This document shows, piece by piece, positions 1 through 7,738 of a stretch of 37,472 bases of DNA. Below the pieces are notes generated by a model, which saw only the letters and a list, made by a program, of their open reading frames with translations, did not search any database and had not been told where the DNA came from. Source of the DNA: Paractinoplanes atraurantiacus (lineage in GTDB: Bacteria > Actinomycetota > Actinomycetes > Mycobacteriales > Micromonosporaceae). How positions within the stretch are numbered: the stretch's first letter is position 1; each line of letters starts with the position of its first letter. The stretch is from positions 1-37,472 of the forward strand of contig NZ_OBDY01000053.1 of NCBI RefSeq assembly GCF_900215205.1, in the 5' to 3' direction. Position numbers and translations under genes: made by a program.

Positions 1-308
1 CCGTCCGGCGGCGGATTCAGCGTCGAGGAGATCACCGCCGACTCGTCGATGACCGGGGGCCGGCCCGACCGAGGCAGATCCGCCAGGGCGTCGATCCCGC
101 CGGTCTCGTATCGGGCCCGCCACGCGATCACCGTCTGCCGGGTCATCCCGACCTGCCGGCCGATCTCGGCGTTCGGCAAGCCCTCCGCCGCCAGCAACAC
201 CATCCGCGCCCGCTGCACATGACCAGCCGGCGCAGTCGACGAACGCGTCAGCTCCCGCAGACGCGCACCATCACCAGGACGCAGAACCAACGGCGCAGCA
301 ACTGACAT
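1..308 (-). CDS. IS630-family transposase, N-terminal part
   Basis: This is a partial gene that begins with ATG at 308 and leaves the window at base 1 after about 102 codons. It begins MSVAAPLVLRPGDGARLREL. A helix-turn-helix follows at about residues 25-65, with LLAAEGLPNAEIGRQVGMTR in its first half and QTVIAWRARYETGGIDAL next, then a Pro-rich linker (LPRSGRPPVIDE). This is the usual N-terminal DNA-binding half of IS630 transposases (HTH_29/HTH_32 type). The catalytic DDE half is outside the window. A DDE half of a matching family lies at the opposite end of the window in the same orientation. Confidence 0.85.
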   Translation of the reverse strand, partial: MSVAAPLVLRPGDGARLRELTRSSTAPAGHVQRARMVLLAAEGLPNAEIGRQVGMTRQTVIAWRARYETGGIDALADLPRSGRPPVIDESAVISSTLNPPPD

Positions 309-359
309 GCCTTCATTGTCCCGCACCACCACCGTCAAATCACTTCAGACACGTGACAC
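1..359 (-). mobile_element. IS630-family insertion sequence, 5' part (truncated by window edge)
   Basis: The element's transposase-start end lies at 359, followed by the host dinucleotide TA (360-361). Read inward on the minus strand the end begins GTGTCACGTGTCTGAAGTG; 12 of its first 19 bases match the end of the element at 37148, as expected of imperfect terminal inverted repeats. IS630/Tc1-type elements insert at TA and duplicate it, which fits the flanking TA. The element continues past base 1 and the rest is not in the window. Confidence 0.82.
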
Positions 360-862
360 TAGGTGGTCAGGCCGAAGCGCTCGATGATGCCCGGCAGCCA
401 GTCGGGCTCGCCGAACCGCAAGCCGTAGCGCTCCGCGAGGTCGGCGCCCTGACCCGCCGCCGCCGGGCCGGCCGCGAGTATCTCCGCCACCTCACGGAAG
501 AAGTGCTCGAAGCCGGCCGGGGTGATGATCTCGGTCATCCGGGCCGGGACCGCGCCGGCGTTCCACATCGCGTGCAGCTCACCGCGCGGCTTGGTGATGT
601 AGCCGCCCGGCCCGAGCACCACCTCGCGGTCACCCGAGCGAAACCCGATCTCGCCCTCGGTGACGATCGAGTATTCGTCCTCCCTGGTGTGCATGTGCGG
701 CGCGACCAGAGCGCCGACCGGAAACGGGTGCTCGACGATCGCCAGCGCGCCGCCGGTGTCCTCGCCCCACAGCTTGAAATGCACGCCGATGTCGCCCAGG
801 TCGCCCACAAGTCCGCCGCCCGGCGACACCACGGTCAACGGCGGCGGCTCCGATGTCGTCAT
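359..862 (-). CDS. Cupin-domain protein
   Basis: A 167-residue single-domain cupin, probably a metal-binding small-molecule enzyme or sensor; the substrate cannot be told. Both cupin motifs are complete. Motif 1 at residues 50-70 fits G-x5-H-x-H-x4-E-x6-G with ligands His56, His58 and Glu63. Motif 2 at residues 86-101 fits G-x5-P-x-G-x2-H-x3-N with His97. It lies 63 bp downstream of the LuxR ATPase gene on the same strand and may be cotranscribed with it. Its TAG stop is odd: TA is the IS630 target dinucleotide and G is the first base of the insertion sequence. The C-terminus ends exactly at the junction and may or may not be native. Confidence 0.85.
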   Translation of the reverse strand: MTTSEPPPLTVVSPGGGLVGDLGDIGVHFKLWGEDTGGALAIVEHPFPVGALVAPHMHTREDEYSIVTEGEIGFRSGDREVVLGPGGYITKPRGELHAMWNAGAVPARMTEIITPAGFEHFFREVAEILAAGPAAAGQGADLAERYGLRFGEPDWLPGIIERFGLTT

Positions 863-925
863 GCGACGTGCTTACCGCATCACGCGACCACCAGCCAGCC
901 AATTCGGAGTCACCCGGGCCCGCTG

Positions 926-3709
926 TCAGCTGAGGGCTGAGGTCAGCTCCCTCCGGGAGGCGATGCCGAGCTTGGCGTAGATCTTGCGGAGGTGCCATTC
1001 GACAGTGCGCGGGCTCAGGAACATCGATCCCGCGATCTCGCCGTTGGTGCGGCCCTGCACGGCCATGGCGGCGATGGCCGACTCCTGGGGTGTGAGCTTT
1101 TCGGTGGTACGGGGGTCGGCCACCGTACGGACAATGGTGTTTCCGCCGCAGGCGGCCAGTTCTCGGCAGGCCCGCTCGGCGAAGCCCTCGGCGCCCATCT
1201 CGGTGAAGGCCTCGTAGGCCGTACGCAGGTGCAGGCGCGCCTCCGCCCGGCGCCCGGCCCGGCGCAGCCACTCCCCGAACAACAGGCGGGCCCGGTGGGC
1301 CTCCAGGGTCGTCTCGGGTGCCGACAACTCCTCGATGGCCACGCGGAAACTCTGCTCGTCGGCGGCGGCCAGCCCGTCGGCCAGCGCCTGCATGCCCCGC
1401 GACCAGGCGGTGTCCACGGTTGCCGTGCGCTCCCGCAGCGACGCGCAGGCCGAGACCGCGATCGGCTGGTCGCCGGTGTGCACGGCCGCCTCGACCAATT
1501 CCAGCAGCGGCCACTGGTGCAGGCCCAGGTCCGGGTAGGCGGCGCTTTCCTGGGCCGCGGCCAGGGCCGCCTTGTGGTTGCCCAGTCCGTTGTGGAGGAC
1601 GGCCTTGGCGTGCGCGGCCATCGTGTGGCGGCGGCCGTCGTTCCAGGCGGCGGCGTCGCGGAGCTGTTCCTCGATCAGGTCGAGGGCCGGGCGCTCGCGG
1701 CCCCGGTAGGCCGCCAGCACCAGGTGGGTCGGCTGCATGACCGCGCCGCCGGTGAGGCGGACGGCCGCGTCCAGCTCGTCGAGGAGCCGCGCGGCGTCGG
1801 CGAAGCGGCCCGCGTACACCAGGCTCCGGGCTTGAAGGGCGAACGCGGTCGGCAGGAGCGAGAGGGCGCCGGTGTCGCGGGCGAAGGCGACGGCGCGCTC
1901 GCTCATCCGGTAGGCGTCGTCCATCCGGTGCAGCTCGTGGGCGACCGGGGAGGTCAGCCAGATCAGGCTCAGGTCCTCCGGTTCGGTCATCGCGTCGAGG
2001 GCCCGGGCGAGCAGCGGCAGCGCCCGGTCGCGCCCGTCGAGAATCCACGTCGTCAGCCCGGCCAGCAGCAGATCGCGAAAGTCGAGCCCGGCGGGAAGGG
2101 GGCCACGGAAGTCCGGGCCGGCGGGAAGCGGATCGCGGCGGTCCGCGCCGACAAGCGCGTCCCGGGCCGCGAGGGCGGCCCGGCGCAGGTCGTCGCCGCC
2201 GAGCCGGCCCGCGTAGAGGGCGGCCCCGATCGCCGACAGGAACGTGTCGCGGGCCGCGACCGGGTCGAGCGACCGCAACCGGACCGCGGCCGCCAGCAGT
2301 GCCGGGCCCGACTCGCGGCCGTGGGTGACCGCGAACGCCACCTGGGCCCGCAGCCGCTCCACACGGGCCCGGTCCAGGTCGCTCAGCGGGCCGATCTCGG
2401 CCGCGGCCAGCAGGTCCGGGACCTGGGCGTACGAGCCGGCGTGGGCCCTCGTGCCGGCCGCCGACACCAGCAGCGCGCCCCGGCGTTGCTGGTCGCGGGT
2501 CAGTTCGGCCGCCCGTTCCAGGAACGCCGCGGCCGCCGACCGGCCGCCCCGGGCCAGGGCCCGGCCGGCCGACTTCTCCAGCTCGGCCGCCACCTCCTGG
2601 TCGGGTCCGGCCGTGGCGTGGGCCCGATGCCAGGCCCGGCGGTCCGGGTCGCGTTCCCCGTCGGTCGCCTCGGCCAGCGCGCGGTGCACCTCGCGCAACG
2701 AGGCCACGTCGGCCGACCGCCACGCGGCCGAGCGGACCAGCGGATGCGAGAAGCGCACCGCCGTGCCGATCTCGATCAGCCCGTCGATCTCGGCCGGGGC
2801 CGCCGCCTCGGGTGAGAGGCCCAGCGTCTCCAGCGCCCGGCGCAGCAACAGCACGTCGCCGACCGGTTCCACCGCCGCCGCGATCAGGGCCATGCGGGCC
2901 GGCCCGGGCAGGGCCGCGATCCGCTGGCGAAATCCCGCCTCGACCCGGCTCTCCAGCGACGCCACACCGCAGCCGCCGAACCCGAACGCCAGCTCCGCCG
3001 CGGACAGCCCTTTCGTCAGCTCCAGCAAGGCGAGCGGGTTGCCGCGGGTCTCGGCCAGGATCCGGTCGCGGACGCGGGCGTCCACCGGCCCGGTCAGCAC
3101 CGAGTCGAGCAGCGCGCCCGCCTCCGCCTCGGGCAGGCCCTCGACCCTGATCTCGGGCAGGTCGGTGAGGATCGGCTCGGGGGCCGGGTCGCGCACGGCG
3201 AAGACCAGCGCCACCGACTCGTCCTTCAGCCGCCGCGCCACGAAGGCCAGGATCAGCCCGGACAGCCGGTCGAGCCACTGCACGTCGTCGACCAGGCACA
3301 CCACCGGCCGGCCGTGCGCGCTCAGCAGCCCCAGCGTGGCCATGCCGAGGATCAGCAGCTCCGGCGTCTCGCCCGCGCTCAGCCCGAAGGCCACGCTCAG
3401 CGCGGCCCGCTGCGGCGCCGGCAGCCGGTCGAGCTCGCCGATCAGCGGCGCGCACAGCTGTTGCAGCGCCGAGTAGGCGATCTCCGACTCCGACTCGACG
3501 CCCGCGGTCCGCAACACTCGCAGGTCCCCGTCACGCCCGGCTTCGCCGCCCAAGTGTCTCAGCAGCGCCGTCTTGCCCGTGCCCGCCTCGCCCCGCAGCA
3601 CCAGCGCCCGGCTCCGGCCGTCCCGCACCTCCCGCAGGACACGATCGAGCTCCTGCTGTTCCCGCTGTCGGCCGCGCAGCTCGCGACCGGCCGTGTTGAC
3701 CAGCATCAT
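926..3709 (-). CDS. Large ATP-binding LuxR-family transcriptional regulator (LAL/AAA type)
   Basis: A 927-residue regulator from the chosen start. The N-terminal AAA ATPase has Walker A GEAGTGKT (about residues 40-47) and Walker B VVCLVDDVQWLD (about 136-147). A long helical, TPR-like middle follows. The last 60 residues are a LuxR/GerE helix-turn-helix, with LTPQESAIAAMAVQGRTNGE followed by recognition helix SPRRTVEW-like residues (SPRTVEWHLRKIYAKLGI). Size and order are typical of LAL regulators, which often control nearby catabolic or secondary-metabolite genes; the target here is unknown. An upstream GTG at 3766 is possible but lies inside a perfect palindrome. The ATG at 3709 has a GAGG eight bases ahead, so I prefer it. 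Confidence 0.9.
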   Translation of the reverse strand: MMLVNTAGRELRGRQREQQELDRVLREVRDGRSRALVLRGEAGTGKTALLRHLGGEAGRDGDLRVLRTAGVESESEIAYSALQQLCAPLIGELDRLPAPQRAALSVAFGLSAGETPELLILGMATLGLLSAHGRPVVCLVDDVQWLDRLSGLILAFVARRLKDESVALVFAVRDPAPEPILTDLPEIRVEGLPEAEAGALLDSVLTGPVDARVRDRILAETRGNPLALLELTKGLSAAELAFGFGGCGVASLESRVEAGFRQRIAALPGPARMALIAAAVEPVGDVLLLRRALETLGLSPEAAAPAEIDGLIEIGTAVRFSHPLVRSAAWRSADVASLREVHRALAEATDGERDPDRRAWHRAHATAGPDQEVAAELEKSAGRALARGGRSAAAAFLERAAELTRDQQRRGALLVSAAGTRAHAGSYAQVPDLLAAAEIGPLSDLDRARVERLRAQVAFAVTHGRESGPALLAAAVRLRSLDPVAARDTFLSAIGAALYAGRLGGDDLRRAALAARDALVGADRRDPLPAGPDFRGPLPAGLDFRDLLLAGLTTWILDGRDRALPLLARALDAMTEPEDLSLIWLTSPVAHELHRMDDAYRMSERAVAFARDTGALSLLPTAFALQARSLVYAGRFADAARLLDELDAAVRLTGGAVMQPTHLVLAAYRGRERPALDLIEEQLRDAAAWNDGRRHTMAAHAKAVLHNGLGNHKAALAAAQESAAYPDLGLHQWPLLELVEAAVHTGDQPIAVSACASLRERTATVDTAWSRGMQALADGLAAADEQSFRVAIEELSAPETTLEAHRARLLFGEWLRRAGRRAEARLHLRTAYEAFTEMGAEGFAERACRELAACGGNTIVRTVADPRTTEKLTPQESAIAAMAVQGRTNGEIAGSMFLSPRTVEWHLRKIYAKLGIASRRELTSALS

Positions 3710-3760
3710 GTCAACATCCTCGGCAAGGCGGCCGATCCGCACATCGCGGCCAGCCCCACT

Positions 3761-3788
3761 CCCCACTACCGGTTAGCCGGTAGTGGGG
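3761..3788. promoter_or_regulatory. Perfect 12-bp inverted repeat between divergent genes
   Basis: CCCCACTACCGG (3761-3772) and CCGGTAGTGGGG (3777-3788) are exact reverse complements separated by TTAG. The repeat lies between the LuxR ATPase gene (minus, from 3709) and the DUF6412-like gene (plus, from 3816), both reading away from it. This position suits an operator for one or both divergent promoters, perhaps bound by the LuxR protein. Since no gene ends here, a terminator role is less likely. No T-tract follows. Confidence 0.5.
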
Positions 3789-3815
3789 TTGCCGCCGCGA
3801 GCTACGGTTGGCCGC

Positions 3816-4079
3816 GTGATCTGGTCGGTGGCCCTGTGGCACCTGATCGGCGCGCTGACCGATGTCAGCCCGGCCGGTCTGGTCGTGGGCGCCCTGCTGG
3901 TGGCCGTGCTCGCGGCCGTCGCCGCCGCCACCCACCGTTCCCCGGTCGGCGCCCCGCAGGTCACGCCCGGCGTGCTGCGGCAGCGCGCCGCGCGCATCCT
4001 GCCCCGTCATCGCGACCCCGACGCTGCGGGGCGTACCCGACCTCGAGGACCTACCCGGCGGCTCGCTCCCGCCCGGTAA
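3816..4079 (+). CDS. Small membrane protein, DUF6412-like
   Basis: An 87-residue protein from a GTG start, with one hydrophobic segment (about residues 20-37, PAGLVVGALLVAVLAAVAAA) and a basic C-tail containing LPRHRDPDAAGRTRPRGP. That RDPDAAGR-x-RPR tail is what I associate with DUF6412, small actinobacterial proteins usually encoded just before a YidC homologue; this comes from memory, not a search. The gene sits 27 bp before yidC on the same strand, fitting the association. The function is unknown; a role assisting membrane protein insertion is an inference from context. An in-frame upstream GTG or TTG would extend it into the palindrome, so the GTG at 3816 is preferred. Confidence 0.7.
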   Translation: MIWSVALWHLIGALTDVSPAGLVVGALLVAVLAAVAAATHRSPVGAPQVTPGVLRQRAARILPRHRDPDAAGRTRPRGPTRRLAPAR

Positions 4080-4106
4080 TTCGTCTTCGTCCTCGAGGGG
4101 TTCTTC

Positions 4107-4865
4107 ATGTCTGCCGTCTACACGGCGATCTCCGCCGTGCTCTTGTTCTGGCACGCTCTCTGGGAGCGTGTGCTGTCCAGTCCCGACTGGCCCTGGATCC
4201 TGGGCATCGTCTTTCTCGTCCTGACCATCCGCGTGCTCCTGCTGCCGCTCGCCGTGCGCCAGGTGAAGTCGCAGCACGCCGTCCAGGCCCTGTTGCCGCG
4301 CGTCCGCGAGCTGGGTAACGACCCCGAAGCCGTCGCCGCCCTCTACCGTTCCGAGAAGGTCAGCCCGTTCGCCGGCTTCCTGCCGCTGCTGGTGCAGATC
4401 CCGGTCTTCATCGGCCTGCTGCACGTTCTGCGCCACATCAAACCCGGATCAACGATGGCTACTTTGTACGGCTGGACGCAGACCCAGTTCGACAGCGCCG
4501 CACACGCCGAGCTGCTCGGCGCGCCCATCGCCGCCACCTTCGGCCACCACCTGGGCGCACCGGCGCTGACCGTCCAGCTCGTCACCGCGGCCCTGATCGC
4601 CGTCATGATCGTCACGACCTACCTGTCCACCCGCATGTCGATACAGGGCGACGGGCTCGTTCAACGCCTCATGCTGTACGGCATCCCGGCCTCCCTGCTG
4701 ATCTCCGGCGTGATCTTCCCGCTCGGGGTGATCGTCTACTGGGTGACGCAGAACCTGTTCGGCCTCGCCCAGCAGGCCTGGATCAGGCGCCGGTACCCGA
4801 TGCCCGGCGAGCCGCCTCGCGGCGCCGACGGCGATAAGGCAAGATCACAGGGTGCTACCGGATGA
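4107..4865 (+). CDS. yidC: YidC/Oxa1-family membrane protein insertase
   Basis: A 252-residue polytopic protein of the YidC/Oxa1 family, which inserts and folds inner-membrane proteins. The conserved core is present: TIRVLLLPLAVRQVKSQHA near residues 40-58, with the arginine typical of the hydrophilic groove, then FAGFLPLLVQIPVFIGLL, and a C-terminal hydrophobic stretch ending GVIVYWVTQNLFGLAQQ. It lacks the large periplasmic domain of proteobacterial YidC, as expected in Gram-positives. It is short for an actinobacterial housekeeping YidC, so it may be a second paralogue. GAGGGG lies upstream of the ATG. Its 3' end overlaps the lexA-like start by 14 bp, which suggests one operon and coupled translation. 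Confidence 0.93.
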   Translation: MSAVYTAISAVLLFWHALWERVLSSPDWPWILGIVFLVLTIRVLLLPLAVRQVKSQHAVQALLPRVRELGNDPEAVAALYRSEKVSPFAGFLPLLVQIPVFIGLLHVLRHIKPGSTMATLYGWTQTQFDSAAHAELLGAPIAATFGHHLGAPALTVQLVTAALIAVMIVTTYLSTRMSIQGDGLVQRLMLYGIPASLLISGVIFPLGVIVYWVTQNLFGLAQQAWIRRRYPMPGEPPRGADGDKARSQGATG

Positions 4866-5493
4866 GGCTCTCGACACGTCGACATTGAACGAGCGGCAAC
4901 GCCAGATCCTCTCCGTGATCCAGAAGTGGGCGTTGCGGCACGGCTACTCCCCCTCGACCCGCGAGATCGCCGACGCGATCGGCCTGGCCTCGACCTCGAC
5001 GGTCAGCCGGCATCTGCGTGTCCTGGAGGAGTACGGCTTCCTGCGCCGCGGCCGCTCGACCCGCCCGGTCGATGTGCGCATGTTCCTGCAGCCGGTGCCG
5101 CAGCAGCGGAGCGAGACGACCACGGTGGGCGTGCCGGTGCTGGGCGACATCGCCGCCGGCACGCCCATCCTGGCCGAGCAGAACTCCGACGAGGTGCTGC
5201 CGCTCCCCCGCGACCTGGTGGGCCGCGGCACCCTGTTCGGCCTGCGCGTGCGGGGCGACTCGATGATCGACGCCGCCATCTGCGACGGCGACCTGGTCAT
5301 CGTCAAGCAGCAGCAGGAGGCCTACAACGGCGACATCGTGGCCGCCATGATCGACGACGAGGCCACCGTCAAGGTCTACCGCCGCCGCGCCGGCCACGTG
5401 GTCCTGGAGCCCCGCAACCCGGCCTACGACAACATCGACGGCGACCAGGCGGTCATCCTCGGCAAGGTCGTCTCGGTCCTCCGGCGTACTTAG
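4852..5493 (+). CDS. lexA: LexA-family self-cleaving repressor
   Basis: A 213-residue LexA. The N-terminal winged helix (about 12-76) contains GYSPSTREIADAIGLAS. The C-terminal S24 peptidase domain has the Ala102-Gly103 cleavage site in DIAAGTPILAEQ, nucleophile Ser137 in RGDSM, and general base Lys174 in ATVKVYRR, so RecA-stimulated autocleavage should be intact. LexA represses DNA-damage (SOS) genes. It is somewhat shorter than typical streptomycete LexA and has a divergent recognition helix, so it may be a paralogue. No LexA box of the TCGAAC-N4-GTTCGA type was seen just upstream. The GTG start lies inside the end of yidC. Its stop overlaps the convergent SDR stop in TTAG. Confidence 0.9.
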   Translation: MLPDEALDTSTLNERQRQILSVIQKWALRHGYSPSTREIADAIGLASTSTVSRHLRVLEEYGFLRRGRSTRPVDVRMFLQPVPQQRSETTTVGVPVLGDIAAGTPILAEQNSDEVLPLPRDLVGRGTLFGLRVRGDSMIDAAICDGDLVIVKQQQEAYNGDIVAAMIDDEATVKVYRRRAGHVVLEPRNPAYDNIDGDQAVILGKVVSVLRRT

Positions 5494-6317
5494 AAATCGG
5501 TCGAGAGCGAGAGCTCTTCCCACGCGGCGATGTCACGGTCGACGGCCTCACGGGCCGTCCGCACCACGCGCAGGGCGTCGGAGCCGAGCACGAGATGCCG
5601 CGGCGGCTCGGCGGCGCCGACGATCCGCAGGACGGCGGCCGCGGCCCGCGCCGGGTCGCCGAGCTGGTTGCCGCTGGCCCTCTGCCGCGCCGCGCGGATC
5701 GGCCCGAAGACCTCGTCGTAGTCGGCGATGGTTCGCGGCGCCCTGGTCATCGAGCGCCCGGCCCAGTCGGTGCGGAACGACCCGGGCGCCAGAGCCGTGA
5801 CGTGGATGCCGAAGCCGGCGACCTCCGGTGCCAGCGACTCGAGGAGGCCTTCGAGGGCGTATTTGCTGCCGCAGTAGGCGGAGACTCCCGGGAAGCCGGC
5901 CAGCCCGCCCATCGACGTGACAGCCATGATGTGGCCGCGCCGGCGTGCGCGCATGAACGGCAGCACGGCCTGGATGGTGGCCGCCGCCCCGAACACGTTC
6001 GTGGCGAACTGGGTCTGCAGAACCGGCAGCGGCGTCTCCTCGAAGGTGCCCTCCACCCCGTACCCCGCGTTGGCGATCAGCACGTCGACCGGCCCGACGG
6101 CCTCCTCGACCTCGGTCACCACCGCGACGACCGCGTCGTCGTCGGTGACGTCGAGGAGGCGCGCGTGGGCCCGTGAGGGGTGCAGCGCGGCGAACGCCGT
6201 CGCGTCGGCCTCGGTGCGCACGGTTCCGGCCACGGTGTGCCCGGCTTCCAGGGCGGCGACGGCGAAGGCACGCCCGAGTCCGCCGCTGACCCCGGTGATC
6301 AGAAAGGTATGTGTCAC
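5490..6317 (-). CDS. Short-chain dehydrogenase/reductase (SDR)
   Basis: A 275-residue classical SDR that should oxidise or reduce a small alcohol or carbonyl with NAD(P)H. The cofactor motif TGVSGGLG lies near the N-terminus, NAGYG at about residue 90, the catalytic serine in AVTSMGG, and the Tyr-x3-Lys pair in SAYCGSKYAL. The substrate is not predictable. The frame is open upstream to about 6584, but the Rossmann fold begins at the GTG at 6315-6317 (VTHTFLITG), which also leaves an 87-bp divergent promoter region to the regulator at 6405. That divergent pairing suggests the MmyB-type regulator controls this gene. Converges with lexA with overlapping stops. Confidence 0.88.
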   Translation of the reverse strand: MTHTFLITGVSGGLGRAFAVAALEAGHTVAGTVRTEADATAFAALHPSRAHARLLDVTDDDAVVAVVTEVEEAVGPVDVLIANAGYGVEGTFEETPLPVLQTQFATNVFGAAATIQAVLPFMRARRRGHIMAVTSMGGLAGFPGVSAYCGSKYALEGLLESLAPEVAGFGIHVTALAPGSFRTDWAGRSMTRAPRTIADYDEVFGPIRAARQRASGNQLGDPARAAAAVLRIVGAAEPPRHLVLGSDALRVVRTAREAVDRDIAAWEELSLSTDF

Positions 6318-6404
6318 GCCGAAAACCCTGCGCGCCTGGTCAGGGTCCCGGCCAGGACGTGTCGTACCCAGGCAGCCCGCCCGATCGCGGCCTAGCCTCG
6401 ACGC

Positions 6405-7169
6405 GTGAGCGGCAACGACCTCGGCGAGTTCCTGCGCGTCCATCGTTCCCGGCTGCGGCCCGGCGACGTGGGCCTGACCTCGTACGGCAAACGAAGGGTC
6501 GTGGGTCTGCGGCGTGAAGAGGTCGCCGTGCTGGCCGGCATGAACAGCGACTACTACGCCCGCCTGGAGCAGGGCCGCGAGCACAGCCCGTCATCGCAGG
6601 TCGTGGAGGCCATCGGCCGCGCCCTGCGGATGGACGACCAGGCCCGCGAGCACCTCTTCCGCCTGGCCGGCGCGACGCCGGACGGCCGGGACAAGCCCGA
6701 GGAGACGGTCAGCGGCCCGCTGCGGCAGCTCATCGACGCCCAGAGCGCCGCGGCCTTCGTGCTCAACCCGGCCAAGGACTTCATCGCGGCCAACGCCCGG
6801 GCCGAGCAGTTGTTCTCGCCGTTCGCGGCCGTGGACAACCTGGCCCGCATGACGTTCCTCGACCCGGCGGCCCGCGCGTTCTTCGCCCGCTGGGACGATT
6901 TCGCCGAGTCGGTCGTGGCCGGCCTGCGCCACGCCGCCGGCCTCGACCCGGACTATCCCCGCCTGCGCGACCTGGTCCGCGAGCTCGGCGAGGAGAGCGT
7001 CGATTTCGCCGCGCTCTGGTCGTCGCACGCCGTCCACGGCAAGACCCTGGACGCCATCGAGCTGGTCCACCCGGACACCGGCCCGTTGCCGGTCGTGTCG
7101 CAGTCGTTCGACGTGCGGGGCGCGCCGGGTCAAATTCTGGTCGTTTACCAGCCAAAGACGCACATCTGA
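6405..7169 (+). CDS. XRE-family regulator with MmyB-like ligand-binding domain
   Basis: A 254-residue regulator. The N-terminal XRE helix-turn-helix spans about residues 5-75, with REEVAVLAGMNSDYYARLEQ containing the helix pair. The C-terminal two thirds match the MmyB-like ligand-binding fold, seen in AAFVLNPAKDFIAANARAEQ, ARAFFARWDDF and ELVHPDTGPLPV. Such proteins are common actinobacterial regulators next to an oxidoreductase. The neighbour read in the opposite direction is an SDR, the usual arrangement, so self-regulation and control of that SDR are likely. The GTG start is chosen because the XRE domain begins within a few residues. Ligand unknown. Confidence 0.9.
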   Translation: MSGNDLGEFLRVHRSRLRPGDVGLTSYGKRRVVGLRREEVAVLAGMNSDYYARLEQGREHSPSSQVVEAIGRALRMDDQAREHLFRLAGATPDGRDKPEETVSGPLRQLIDAQSAAAFVLNPAKDFIAANARAEQLFSPFAAVDNLARMTFLDPAARAFFARWDDFAESVVAGLRHAAGLDPDYPRLRDLVRELGEESVDFAALWSSHAVHGKTLDAIELVHPDTGPLPVVSQSFDVRGAPGQILVVYQPKTHI

Positions 7170-7195
7170 GGCATCCCGATCGTCACGATAGTGAC

Positions 7196-7738
7196 ATGAG
7201 GGCAACACGTGTCGCTCCGACGGGGATCGAGCGGACCTTTCGCGAGGACGAGATCATCGTGACGAAGACCGATACCCGGGGCGTTCTCACGTACGCGAAC
7301 GACGTGTTTCTGCGGATCTCGGCGCTCGACGAGGACGACGCGGTCGGGCAGCCGCACAACATCATTCGGCATCCGGACATGCCCCGGGCGATCTTCAAGC
7401 TGCTCTGGGACACCCTCAAGAACCGGCAGGAGATCTTCGCGTACGTCGTCAATCTCGCCTCCGACGGCGGCCACTACTGGGTGTTCGCGCACGTCACGCC
7501 CTCCTACGACGCCGGCGACCGGATCATCGGGTATCACTCGAGCCGGCGTACGCCCGACAAGGCGGCCGTGACCGCCGTGGCCGAGCTCTACCGGCGGCTC
7601 CGGGCCGAGGAACAGCGGCACTCCAGCTCGCCGGCCGCGCTCGAAGCCGGCTGGCAGCTGTTGCAGGACACTCTGACCGGGCGCGGGCAGACCTACGACG
7701 AGTACGTCTGGGAACTCACCAATGGCGGCCTCCGGTGA
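7196..7738 (+). CDS. Aer-like PAS domain protein (sensor half of a split aerotaxis receptor)
   Basis: A 180-residue soluble protein. Residues about 20-120 form a PAS domain close to that of the Escherichia coli aerotaxis receptor Aer: YANDVFLRIS, then the hallmark GQPHNIIRHPDMPRAIFKLLW stretch and HYWVFAHVTP. In Aer this domain binds FAD and senses redox or energy state; FAD binding here is inferred. A helical C-tail follows, but there is no membrane segment, HAMP or MCP domain. The MCP signalling domain is encoded by the next gene, whose GTG start overlaps this TGA stop (GTGA), implying translational coupling and a two-protein receptor. No clear Shine-Dalgarno precedes the ATG. Confidence 0.87.
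   Translation: MRATRVAPTGIERTFREDEIIVTKTDTRGVLTYANDVFLRISALDEDDAVGQPHNIIRHPDMPRAIFKLLWDTLKNRQEIFAYVVNLASDGGHYWVFAHVTPSYDAGDRIIGYHSSRRTPDKAAVTAVAELYRRLRAEEQRHSSSPAALEAGWQLLQDTLTGRGQTYDEYVWELTNGGLR

Noticed and set aside
630..3455. Long minus-strand open frame (941 codons) overlapping the LuxR ATPase gene
   Set aside because: Its product is Arg/Gly/Pro-rich without any domain, a GC-rich shadow frame. The LuxR frame has complete Walker motifs and an HTH.
7182..7195. GTCAC-GATA-GTGAC repeat before the PAS gene
   Set aside because: Only five paired bases next to the start codon; too short to call an operator in GC-rich DNA without comparison.
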